A stretch of 8,953 nucleotides of DNA from NCBI GenBank assembly GCA_947178195.1, contig CAMWXM010000107.1, positions 1-8,953 on the forward strand. Direction: 5' to 3'. This document shows, in pieces, positions 1-5,489 of this stretch. The position numbers were made by a program, and so were the translations under genes. The stretch is from an uncultured Ruminococcus sp. GTDB lineage: Bacteria > Bacillota > Clostridia > Oscillospirales > Ruminococcaceae. Every line of letters starts with the position of its first letter. The first letter of the stretch is position 1. The notes under the pieces were generated by a model. That model saw nothing but the letters and a program-made list of their open reading frames with translations, was not told the DNA's origin and searched no databases.

Positions 1-17
1 ATTTATGACAATCAGTC

Positions 18-46
18 TTGAATAATTTTACAATATATGATATAAT
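18..46 (+). promoter_or_regulatory. SigA-type promoter of the membrane protein gene
   Basis: A -35 box TTGAAT (18-23) and a perfect -10 box TATAAT (41-46) are separated by 17 bases. A TG dinucleotide at 38-39, one base before the -10, gives an extended -10. The ribosome binding site AAGGTGG (64-70) lies 10 bases before the ATG at 81. The gene therefore appears to be transcribed from its own promoter. Confidence 0.75.
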
Positions 47-80
47 TATTGTAGAAAAATTGAAAGGTGGATTTATATAA

Positions 81-770
81 ATGTATAAAAATTCCGACAA
101 AAAAGCCAATCCTCTTGTTCTTATTTTAGTGTGCTTAGGACTGGGAATAGGTATTATTATATCTGGTTTTGTAAAAACTTCCTCTGATGCTCTGGATTTA
201 AATGAAGCCTTTAATTACGGAATAGGAAAAGATAATTCCTATGAAGGAGATATAAAATATTGCTCTCAATGCGTTTTCGAGTATTCATATCGCTTATATT
301 ATATTATTCCTATGGGAACGGAGTATTACTATATTGCCGTTTCGGATGACGAATCGAGCGCAGTGGTTTTACGGGCGGATAAAGATTTCGGCGATAGCTT
401 TGATAAGGATACGAGCACGGCTTTTTCGACCGTACATATTAAAGGCAAGGTAAGCAGTATGCCAAGTGAAGTGCGTAGCAGATTTACTGAGATAAAAAAC
501 GAAATGCATCTTGACCAGCCAAACTTCGAACGTTACTGCATAGACCTACTAAGCGACCGTAACAGCAGATTGCGTATTATTTCTGGCATAGGATTTTTGA
601 TAGCTGATGTTTTTCTGGCATGGTTCTTTATAAAAACCAAATCCAGATTTGAAGAATACAACTTAAAGCATAGCTTCTCAAACTACAGTAAATCAGAAAA
701 AGTCATATCATTAACAGGTTTTATAATTTCACTCGCTTCATTGCTTTTGTTTATTTATTCGTTAGTTTAA
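81..770 (+). CDS. Hypothetical protein with three predicted membrane helices
   Basis: I do not recognise this 229-residue protein. It shows one hydrophobic segment near the N-terminus (about residues 11-32), a soluble loop of about 130 residues, and two hydrophobic segments at the C-terminus (about 165-185 and 208-228). The central loop is rich in tyrosine and acidic residues, contains a CSQC pair (residues 61-64) and a beta-like stretch around 70-100, and is probably extracytoplasmic or cytoplasmic depending on orientation, which the charge pattern does not clearly settle. The basic N-terminus (MYKNSDKK) before the first helix favours N-in and an outside loop. The ATG is supported by AAGGTGG 10 bases upstream and a near-consensus promoter. 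It is monocistronic, followed by the terminator at 864-900. No catalytic motif is visible. Confidence 0.75.
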   Translation: MYKNSDKKANPLVLILVCLGLGIGIIISGFVKTSSDALDLNEAFNYGIGKDNSYEGDIKYCSQCVFEYSYRLYYIIPMGTEYYYIAVSDDESSAVVLRADKDFGDSFDKDTSTAFSTVHIKGKVSSMPSEVRSRFTEIKNEMHLDQPNFERYCIDLLSDRNSRLRIISGIGFLIADVFLAWFFIKTKSRFEEYNLKHSFSNYSKSEKVISLTGFIISLASLLLFIYSLV

Positions 771-863
771 TTAGGTTGACGGAAAATATGCAAGCAGATG
801 ACGTACAAAACTTTCAAGTGTTCTTTGTGCGGTGTTGCCTTAAAGGTTCTACAATCCTATAAC
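771..863. repeat. Short intergenic stretch with a copy of the TTAAGGCAACACC repeat
   Basis: The sequence TTGTGCGGTGTTGCCTTAA (825-843) matches 5520-5538 at 18 of 19 positions in the same orientation, and its 13-base core is found inverted at 5498-5510. The start of the gap (TTAGGTTGACGG, 774 onward) weakly resembles the reverse complement of this copy, so the piece could be a remnant of a very small inverted-repeat element. No gene is visible in the gap. Confidence 0.5.
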
Positions 864-900
864 AAAAAAAGCGGAAATCAATATTGAAATCCGCTTTTTT
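864..900. terminator. Bidirectional rho-independent terminator
   Basis: A hairpin at 871-894 (GCGGA paired with TCCGC, an inner AA/AA mismatch, then TCAA/TTGA) is preceded by seven A (864-870) and followed by six T (895-900). It can therefore stop transcription in both directions: the membrane protein gene from the left, and the rtcB/DIP1984/tRNA-like transcript from the right. It defines the 3' boundary of the RNA-repair operon, about 70 bases after the tRNA-like fold. Confidence 0.85.
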
Positions 901-969
901 ATACCCAACCAATTTCACAGCCGATGCGAGGTAATAATAAAATAATTAACAGTACGCATGTAACAATAC

Positions 970-1081
970 TGGACAATGCGCATAAAAAGAGGAGTCGAAC
1001 CTCTGAAATCTGTCCTGATTTCACCAAAGGATTCAGCACATTCTCTGCTGATAGAGATGCATCCACTCTGTAAAAGTCCCA
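970..1081 (-). ncRNA. tRNA-like RNA at the end of the rtcB operon
   Basis: Read on the minus strand from 9 bases after the DIP1984 stop, the sequence folds into four tRNA-style arms in the correct order. D-like arm: AGAG (1069-1066)/CTCT (1056-1053) with a 9-base loop containing GG. Anticodon-like arm: TCAGCA (1051-1046)/TGCTGA (1038-1033), a six-pair stem with a 7-base loop GAGAATG; the triplet in anticodon position reads GAA, but the base before it is A rather than the universal U33. Long variable arm: GAAATC (1022-1017)/GATTTC (1010-1005). T-arm: AGAGG (1004-1000)/CCTCT (992-988) with a perfect T-loop TTCGACT. The expected seven-pair acceptor stem is missing; only TGGGAC (1081-1076) with GTCCA (974-970), one base bulged, could close the structure, and there is no CCA. 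TCCT (1031-1028) could also pair with AGGA (1016-1013) in the variable loop. RNA mimics of tRNA are known beside other bacterial RNA-repair genes (YrlA-type Y RNAs). The ends are my estimate. Confidence 0.7.
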
Positions 1082-1089
1082 CCCAAAAA

Positions 1090-1542
1090 CTAAATCAACT
1101 CTGTTGTCCAATTCAACTCCTGAATTTTTTCATCTGTCTGACGTAATTCTTTAGCAAGACAGTCAAGATTTTCCTGAATTTCAGCAACAGGAACAGTACT
1201 GATAATTTTGATTTCTGTTCTTGTAGTACGGTTTACTCTGTTACTTGCATTATTGAGAAAACTTCGCATTATCTCGATTTTTTTCTTCAGGCAGTCCCGG
1301 TGTGCAAGCAGATCAGTAATGGTTTTTCCATTATAAACAGTTTTGCTGTTTGTTAAATTGATTTTTGCCATAAGATTTTCAAGTCTTGTTATCATCTGGT
1401 CAAGCTCATCCATAAGCATGACCGGATTTTCAGACGGAGTATCTCCCTCCTGTACTCTGGCATTGTTATTAAGTCTGACAGATATCTGACTTATTTTACT
1501 TTGAATATCAGAACGTTCCGATAAAGCAGCAGCAAGTTTCAT
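1090..1542 (-). CDS. DIP1984 family protein
   Basis: This 150-residue protein matches the DIP1984 family from end to end: the N-terminal MKLAAALSERSDIQSKI, the central NNNARVQEGDTPSE, the MDELDQMITRLENLMAKIN helix, NLTNSKTVYNG, and the invariant-looking end IQELNWTTELI. It is mostly helical with long heptad-like helices at residues 1-25, 44-66, 78-100 and 122-146, so a coiled-coil, oligomeric cytoplasmic protein is likely. The biochemical role of the family is, as far as I know, not established. It starts 13 bases after the rtcB stop, and its ribosome binding site AGGAGG overlaps that stop codon (TAG), so the two are co-transcribed and probably translationally coupled. This points to a role in the RNA-repair response. 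The tRNA-like RNA follows immediately after the stop codon. Confidence 0.88.
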   Translation of the reverse strand: MKLAAALSERSDIQSKISQISVRLNNNARVQEGDTPSENPVMLMDELDQMITRLENLMAKINLTNSKTVYNGKTITDLLAHRDCLKKKIEIMRSFLNNASNRVNRTTRTEIKIISTVPVAEIQENLDCLAKELRQTDEKIQELNWTTELI

Positions 1543-1555
1543 AAATATATTCCTC

Positions 1556-2797
1556 CTATCCTTTTACCACGCCAACCGTAAAGAGTTTTTTTATTGGTGC
1601 AGTAAGCCCTTTCTGATTGTCCATGACCGTATCAATATCCTTGTATGCGAATCGGCATTCTTCGGCAACATCCTTTTTGCTGTTTTTACCGAGTACAACA
1701 TTTCGCTGTTTTAAGTCTACCATGACCGATTCTACAGAAAATCTTTCCATTGCTCCCATACGTGAATAGCTTCTGCCTGCGCCATGTGAAGAAGTCAGAA
1801 AGCTTTCCTCATTTCCAAGACCCTTTACAATATAGCTGTAAGAACCCATTGACCCTGGAATAATAGCAATCTCATCTTGTTTTGCATGAATAGCCCCCTT
1901 TCGATGCACCCAGACATTTTCACCGTAATGATTTTCAAGCGATGCGTAATTGTGATGACAGTTGATCTCATTGGTATATGTCGGGTGAAATTCAGTGTGC
2001 TTTTCGACCTGCTCTGTAAAGATTTGTTTTACTTTATCAAGCATAACAGCTCTGTTTTCAAAAGCAAAATCCATAGCAAGATGCATCCAGTTCAGATAAC
2101 GCTGTCCTTCATCAGTATTTACAGGCAAAAACGGCAGATTATATTCCGATGGCACAACTGAAAAATACTGGTCATTGATTTTATGAGCTAACCTATTGAA
2201 ATGCTGTCCTATCATGTTTCCGAACATTCTGCTTCCGGAATGAAGCATGATACAAGCAAACCCCTTTTCGTCTTCCTGTATTTCAATAAAATGATTTCCG
2301 CCGCCGAGTGTGCCCACAGAATAATAGCTTTGACTGATAAAATCAATCAGCTCACTGTCAGCAGTATATTTTTCGATTTCACCTTGTGCTTTATCCAATA
2401 CAGCAGACGCCTGCGGTTTGCCATAGTGCCTAAATCCCACAGGGATAGTACGCAGAATATTGCCGATTATCACTTTTATGAGTTCTCCGCTTCCGGTCAT
2501 AGTTTCACGAAGGATTTTAACTGGAATGTCTGTCTGAACAAACGCCATTCCACATCCGATATCAACGCCTACCGCATTGGGGATAACAACATTTTTGCAT
2601 GCGATAACGCCGCCGATAGGCATTCCCTTGCCGGTATGGGTATCCGGCATCAGTGCAATGTGGTCATGTGCAAATGGGAGACTTGCAAGATTAACTGCCT
2701 GTTCAAGACAGCTTTGCTCTATATCCTCAACGGACTTTGTCCATATTTTAATTGGTATCAGCATTCTGCTTTTGTCATAATATTCAAACAACTTCAT
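1556..2797 (-). CDS. rtcB: RtcB-type RNA 3'-phosphate/5'-OH ligase
   Basis: RtcB joins RNA ends carrying 3'-phosphate or 2',3'-cyclic phosphate to 5'-hydroxyl ends, using GTP and manganese, through a GMP-histidine intermediate. This 413-residue protein is close to the length of E. coli RtcB (408). Metal- and nucleotide-binding motifs are intact: PDTHTGKGMPIGG (51-63), VDIGCGM (78-84, with D79 and C82), GGGNHF (165-170, with N168 and H169), the histidine of MLHSGSR (H186), NCHHNYA (279-285), PGSMGSYSYIV (314-324), and SSHGAGRSYSR (336-346), where H338 is the guanylylated histidine position. An active enzyme is expected. The ATG at 2797 has AGGAGG unusually close (2 bases between); Met12 is an alternative start. 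It is the first gene of the operon with the DIP1984 gene and the tRNA-like RNA, and is divergent from two WYL regulators, so stress- or damage-induced expression is likely. Confidence 0.95.
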   Translation of the reverse strand: MKLFEYYDKSRMLIPIKIWTKSVEDIEQSCLEQAVNLASLPFAHDHIALMPDTHTGKGMPIGGVIACKNVVIPNAVGVDIGCGMAFVQTDIPVKILRETMTGSGELIKVIIGNILRTIPVGFRHYGKPQASAVLDKAQGEIEKYTADSELIDFISQSYYSVGTLGGGNHFIEIQEDEKGFACIMLHSGSRMFGNMIGQHFNRLAHKINDQYFSVVPSEYNLPFLPVNTDEGQRYLNWMHLAMDFAFENRAVMLDKVKQIFTEQVEKHTEFHPTYTNEINCHHNYASLENHYGENVWVHRKGAIHAKQDEIAIIPGSMGSYSYIVKGLGNEESFLTSSHGAGRSYSRMGAMERFSVESVMVDLKQRNVVLGKNSKKDVAEECRFAYKDIDTVMDNQKGLTAPIKKLFTVGVVKG

Positions 2798-2821
2798 GTC
2801 CTCCTTTTCTTTGATAAATTT

Positions 2822-2853
2822 ATTATATATGATATCGGAAAAATTTTCATATA
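2822..2853 (-). promoter_or_regulatory. rtcB operon promoter with overlapping inverted repeat
   Basis: On the minus strand a perfect TATAAT (2827-2822) lies 24 bases before the rtcB ATG. The 16-18-base upstream window offers only poor -35 matches (for example TGAAAA at 2849-2844). An inverted repeat TATATGA (2826-2832) / TCATATA (2847-2853) with 14 bases between has arms one inside the -10 and one at the -35, centres 21 bp apart; between them is the palindrome GAAAAATTTTC (2838-2848). A good -10 with a poor -35 plus a dyad suggests control by a DNA-binding protein, with the adjacent WYL regulators as candidates. The region is very A+T-rich, so chance symmetry is possible. Confidence 0.5.
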
Positions 2854-2881
2854 AAAAAAGGTGCGAGGTTTTGGGTTTGTA

Positions 2882-2910
2882 TTGATAAAAAAATCCGAAT
2901 CTGATATAAT
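2882..2910 (+). promoter_or_regulatory. Promoter of the WYL regulator pair
   Basis: TTGATA (2882-2887) and TATAAT (2905-2910) are separated by exactly 17 bases, a strong SigA-type promoter. The leader is short, with AAGGAG at about 2919-2924 before the ATG at 2937. Unlike the divergent rtcB promoter, this one looks constitutive, which suits a sensor made before the stress arrives. Confidence 0.8.
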
Positions 2911-2936
2911 AAAACAGTAAAGGAGCTGAAAACTAT

Positions 2937-4172
2937 ATGGCTGTATATTCCGAGCTTATCAAAAGCTTTGAAAAAATACGGGACTATGTACGTGAATTTT
3001 ATATTTTCGGATTTCGTACAAGAGAAAATTATAACGGAAAAAGCAAACGTACATATGATAATGAAAAGCGCAGAATAGAAAGCTGGCTTTCTGGCTATAT
3101 TCATACGGAATTGATAGGGCATAAGAAAAAAGTATCTGTGAAAATTGACAGCAGTAATATATATGAAAATCCCTTGTATAAGTGCTATAAATCAAAATCT
3201 TATACAGATAACGATATAAGACTGCATTTTCTTTTAATGGATATGCTAAATGATAAAATGATGACTATTTCTGAAATAACAGACAAAATTTCGGAAGAAT
3301 ATGGTATGGTTTTTGATACGCAGATAGTTCGTCTCAAGCTGAAAGAATATGCGGAAGAAGGCTTGATACAGTCAAAGAAAAAAGGGAATACGATTTATTT
3401 TACAAAGTCGGATATTTATGCAGATGAATTGTTGGAGCGATATCCAGCGATAAAAGATATGATATCGTTCTTTTCGGAAGAGATACCATTCGGAGCAGTC
3501 GGCAATTTTCTGATGCACAAAGCAGATTGCGTAAACAGATTTTTCACACGCAAGCATGCATATATGGTGCATACTTTAGATGATGAGGTACTACATTCGA
3601 TTATTGAGGCAATGGAAAACAAAAATGAAGCGACCCTTTCTTGTATTGGCATTAAACACAGAAATGCTTACAGCATTACAGCTGTTCCTTTGAAAATACA
3701 CAGCTCTGTACAAACAGGAAGAAATTATATCATTATGTATAGCTCTGAACAGAAAAGGCTGTTATCTGTCCGCCTGGATTCTGTAAAAAAGGTGGTTAAA
3801 GGAATCTACCGTAAAGACTATGACAAATATTATCAGTATTATGAGAATAATTTGAGATATCTCTGGGGAACAAGCTTTGGAAATGTCAGAAGATTCGGAC
3901 AGACTGAGCATATACATATGGAAATTATAATAAATGAAGTAAGTGAACAATTTATTTTGAATCGACTGATTCGTGAAGGGAGAAATGGGATAGTTACAAA
4001 AATTTCCGACGGAAGATATGCCTATGATGTTGATTTATTTGATGCTGCTGAAGCATCGCCATGGGTCAAAACGTTTATCGGCAGGATAGCGGTTTTTGAA
4101 ACTTCTAATAAGGAATTACAGGACAGATTCGAGGAAGATATTCAGATGATGCATGAAATATATGGAGAGTGA
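2937..4172 (+). CDS. WYL-domain transcriptional regulator (first of a pair)
   Basis: This 411-residue protein has an N-terminal basic segment (residues 1-60, including GFRTRENY, KSKRTYDNEKRRIESWL), a winged helix-turn-helix at about 90-157 (ISEITDKISEEYG, then the wing GNTIYFTKSD), a WYL-type domain at about 214-290 and a WCX-like C-terminal domain at about 325-405. The WYL core is recognisable from AVPLKIHSS...RNYIIMYS...LLSVRLDSVKKV, although the name-giving W-Y-L reads N-Y-I (263-265). WYL proteins regulate transcription and several bind nucleic acid ligands through the WYL domain (PafBC and DriD respond to DNA damage through single-stranded DNA). The divergent arrangement with rtcB makes this a likely regulator of RNA repair. 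The start is fixed by AAGGAG upstream. The stop is 3 bases before the next gene, so the two are co-expressed. Confidence 0.85.
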   Translation: MAVYSELIKSFEKIRDYVREFYIFGFRTRENYNGKSKRTYDNEKRRIESWLSGYIHTELIGHKKKVSVKIDSSNIYENPLYKCYKSKSYTDNDIRLHFLLMDMLNDKMMTISEITDKISEEYGMVFDTQIVRLKLKEYAEEGLIQSKKKGNTIYFTKSDIYADELLERYPAIKDMISFFSEEIPFGAVGNFLMHKADCVNRFFTRKHAYMVHTLDDEVLHSIIEAMENKNEATLSCIGIKHRNAYSITAVPLKIHSSVQTGRNYIIMYSSEQKRLLSVRLDSVKKVVKGIYRKDYDKYYQYYENNLRYLWGTSFGNVRRFGQTEHIHMEIIINEVSEQFILNRLIREGRNGIVTKISDGRYAYDVDLFDAAEASPWVKTFIGRIAVFETSNKELQDRFEEDIQMMHEIYGE

Positions 4173-4175
4173 AAA

Positions 4176-5123
4176 ATGATGAGGATTTTTTCTGAAATAT
4201 ACAGTACATACTATAAGATCACAGAAAAGATTCTGAAAAAGAAAACAATAACAAAAGCGGAGATACTGGATATTATCCGTGAGAACGGATTTTCTGAAAC
4301 AGCGCTGTTTCTTGAACCAAAACTGCTTGGTGAAGATAATTATGGATTATTGATAAAAAAGAACGGAGTTTATCAATCAATACTAAAAAAAGAACCGCAT
4401 ATTCCCCTTACAATACTTGAAAAAAGGTGGCTTTGTGCAGTATTGCAGGATAGGAAAAGTAGCTTGTTTCTGGATAAAGCGCAGAAAGAAGAGCTGTGCA
4501 GTTTACTGGGTGTAACACCATTGTATCAGAATCGGTTTTTGCACTTTTATGACCGTTTTTCCGACGGTGACGATTATGAAAATGAACAGTATATCAGTCA
4601 TTTTCGTAATATATTACAGTCTATACATGATAATACATTGATTAAAATCGGCTTTAACACAAGAAAAGGAAATCGGGTAACACATTATTTTCTTCCGTTG
4701 AAAATAGAGTACTCATCTAAAAATGACCGCTTTCGGCTACATGTTGTCCGTTATCATAAAAATAAAGCATTAGAAACGAGAATTATCAATCTTTCAAGAA
4801 TCACACTAACGGAATGCACGGACATTATACCGACGGCGAATTATGATGAGATTCCTGAAAAAAGAGAAGTTATCATAAAAATTACAGAAGAAAGAAACGC
4901 TGTCAATCGCTTTATGATGGAATTTGCTGAACTGGAACGTATCTCCGAGTACGATGAGGAAACAAAAGAATGTATCGTAAGAATGAAATATGATTTAAAA
5001 GATGAGACGGAAATATTGATAAGGCTTCTTTCATTCGGACCTGTTATTGAAGTGACAGAACCAATTGATTTCAGAAAACAAATGAAAGAGAGAATTGACA
5101 GACAGTTTCTTTTGATGAAATGA
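4176..5123 (+). CDS. WYL-domain transcriptional regulator (second of a pair)
   Basis: This 315-residue protein carries a WYL-type domain at about 148-212 (LIKIGFNTRKGN, FLPLKIEYS, FRLHVVRYHKNKALETRIINLSRI) and a clear WCX-like end at about 230-312 (VIIKITEERNAVNRF ... LLSFGPVIEVTEP.DFRKQMKERI). The W-Y-L triplet is replaced by residues around FRL (186-188). The N-terminal 145 residues are helical and could hold a divergent helix-turn-helix (TKAEILDIIRENG, 26-38), but I cannot assign a canonical one, so DNA binding may rely on its partner. It starts 3 bases after the first WYL gene with GGAG (4164-4167) inside the end of that gene; a second in-frame ATG follows directly, so the start could be one codon later. 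Adjacent WYL genes whose products work as a pair are known from PafB-PafC, which is the model I infer here. Confidence 0.83.
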   Translation: MMRIFSEIYSTYYKITEKILKKKTITKAEILDIIRENGFSETALFLEPKLLGEDNYGLLIKKNGVYQSILKKEPHIPLTILEKRWLCAVLQDRKSSLFLDKAQKEELCSLLGVTPLYQNRFLHFYDRFSDGDDYENEQYISHFRNILQSIHDNTLIKIGFNTRKGNRVTHYFLPLKIEYSSKNDRFRLHVVRYHKNKALETRIINLSRITLTECTDIIPTANYDEIPEKREVIIKITEERNAVNRFMMEFAELERISEYDEETKECIVRMKYDLKDETEILIRLLSFGPVIEVTEPIDFRKQMKERIDRQFLLMK

Positions 5124-5134
5124 ATGTGGAATTA

Positions 5135-5149
5135 TTAAGGTAACATCCG
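5135..5149 (+). repeat. Degenerate copy of the TTAAGGCAACACC repeat
   Basis: TTAAGGTAACATCCG matches the reverse complement of 5525-5538 (TTAAGGCAACACCG) with one substitution and one inserted base. It sits between the second WYL gene and the toxin promoter, in inverted orientation to 5525-5538, so the two could bracket the toxin-antitoxin locus. With only 15 bases, chance or promoter-region coincidence cannot be excluded. Confidence 0.4.
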
Positions 5150-5178
5150 TTGACATATCTTGTAATTTATTGTATAAT
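5150..5178 (+). promoter_or_regulatory. Consensus promoter of the toxin mRNA
   Basis: TTGACA (5150-5155) and TATAAT (5173-5178) with a 17-base spacer form a perfect SigA consensus promoter. Transcription should begin near 5184-5186, giving a leader of roughly 58 bases. Such a strong promoter on a toxin gene is tolerable only if translation is repressed. Confidence 0.9.
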
Positions 5179-5185
5179 CTTATCA

Positions 5186-5234
5186 GAGCATACCATAAAA
5201 CGGTAGGCGGTCAATCCAAGCTCCCGGAAGGGAG
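5186..5234 (+). promoter_or_regulatory. Structured toxin leader hiding the ribosome binding site
   Basis: The hairpin CTCCC (5221-5225) - GGAA - GGGAG (5230-5234) buries the only Shine-Dalgarno sequence, 8 bases before the toxin ATG. Further upstream GAGCATACC (5186-5194), GCGGTC (5207-5212) and GCTCCC (5220-5225) are each exactly complementary to GGTATGCTC (5410-5418), GACCGC (5399-5404) and GGGAGC (5393-5398) in the 3' part of the same transcript, in matching order. A 5'-3' long-range fold of the toxin mRNA is therefore possible. Confidence 0.65.
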
Positions 5235-5242
5235 TGATTTAT

Positions 5243-5344
5243 ATGAATAACTTTGTAACATGGAGCGAATTAATCCAGGCTGGAATATTCCTGACTGGTT
5301 TCACCTCACTTCTTTACATGATATTTCATGATAAAAGGAAATAG
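5243..5344 (+). CDS. Small membrane toxin, type I toxin-antitoxin (holin-like toxin class)
   Basis: This 33-codon gene encodes a single hydrophobic helix (about residues 9-28, from ELIQAGIFLTGF to LLYMIF) followed by a charged tail HDKRK, the layout of Firmicute type I toxins such as Fst, TxpA/BsrG and the short putative holin-like toxins. It would insert in the cytoplasmic membrane and damage it when over-produced. Support comes from context rather than length: a perfect promoter, a sequestered GGGAG ribosome binding site 8 bases before ATG, a stop codon inside a terminator hairpin, and a convergent perfect promoter for an overlapping antisense RNA. It lies about 120 bases after the second WYL gene but has its own promoter. 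Which named toxin family it belongs to I cannot settle by eye. Confidence 0.82.
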   Translation: MNNFVTWSELIQAGIFLTGFTSLLYMIFHDKRK

Positions 5345-5422
5345 CCGCCCTGCTACCCAATAGGACGGTTATTTCATAATAACTAACTTTATGGGAGCGA
5401 CCGCTTATCGGTATGCTCCTTT
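5330..5422 (-). ncRNA. Antisense RNA antitoxin of the small membrane toxin
   Basis: Transcription from the minus-strand promoter at 5457-5429 should start near 5422. The RNA begins with GGAGCATACCGATAAGCGGT followed by CGCTCC, a 5' stem-loop, overlaps the whole toxin 3' untranslated region, and ends at the hairpin at 5375-5338 with the U-rich tail CTTTTATC, giving about 90 bases. It is complementary to the toxin mRNA 3' region by overlap, and its GCTCCC block can also pair with the toxin ribosome binding site GGGAG. It should promote toxin mRNA decay and/or block translation. Exact ends are inferred. Confidence 0.75.
5338..5375. terminator. Bidirectional terminator overlapping the toxin stop codon
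   Basis: GAAATA (5338-5343) pairs with TATTTC (5370-5375), and CCGCCCT (5345-5351) with AGGACGG (5362-5368). On the minus strand the inner stem is fully paired with one U-G, whereas on the plus strand there is a C-A mismatch, and the T-rich tail (CTTTTATC) is on the minus side. It therefore looks mainly like the antisense RNA terminator. The toxin stop codon lies inside it. Confidence 0.65.
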
Positions 5423-5425
5423 TTT
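5394..5425 (+). terminator. Terminator of the toxin mRNA
   Basis: GGAGC (5394-5398) pairs with GCTCC (5415-5419), with an inner ACCG/CGGT stem (5400-5403/5409-5412), followed by six T (5420-5425). The same sequence read on the other strand forms the 5' stem-loop of the antisense RNA, so both RNAs expose complementary hairpins here, where pairing could begin. Confidence 0.75.
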
Positions 5426-5428
5426 ATT

Positions 5429-5457
5429 ATTATACACCAACAGCAAAAATATGTCAA
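5429..5457 (-). promoter_or_regulatory. Consensus promoter of the antisense RNA
   Basis: On the minus strand TTGACA (5457-5452) and TATAAT (5434-5429) are separated by exactly 17 bases, another perfect SigA promoter. It points into the toxin gene and has no open reading frame behind it, the signature of an antisense antitoxin gene. Confidence 0.9.
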
Positions 5458-5489
5458 CCACTTTTTTTATTATTTATCTGATATGGTAC

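Noticed and set aside
988..1069. A normal tRNA-Phe (GAA triplet in the anticodon position)
   Set aside because: There is no acceptor stem, no CCA, an A replaces U33, and the variable arm is of the long class, which tRNA-Phe does not have.
899..1111. 70-codon frame on the minus strand with a hydrophobic second half
   Set aside because: It needs a TTG start inside the end of the DIP1984 gene, has no ribosome binding site, and runs straight through the tRNA-like fold. The RNA structure explains the sequence better.
2201..2854. 217-codon plus-strand frame opposite rtcB
   Set aside because: It lies antisense to a clear RtcB with intact motifs, lacks a ribosome binding site, and its translation is rich in Cys, His and Ile without any domain.
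5243..5344. A direct Fst/par orthologue
   Set aside because: Length and topology agree, but the peptide sequence does not match Fst recognisably and the shared blocks are inverted rather than direct repeats.
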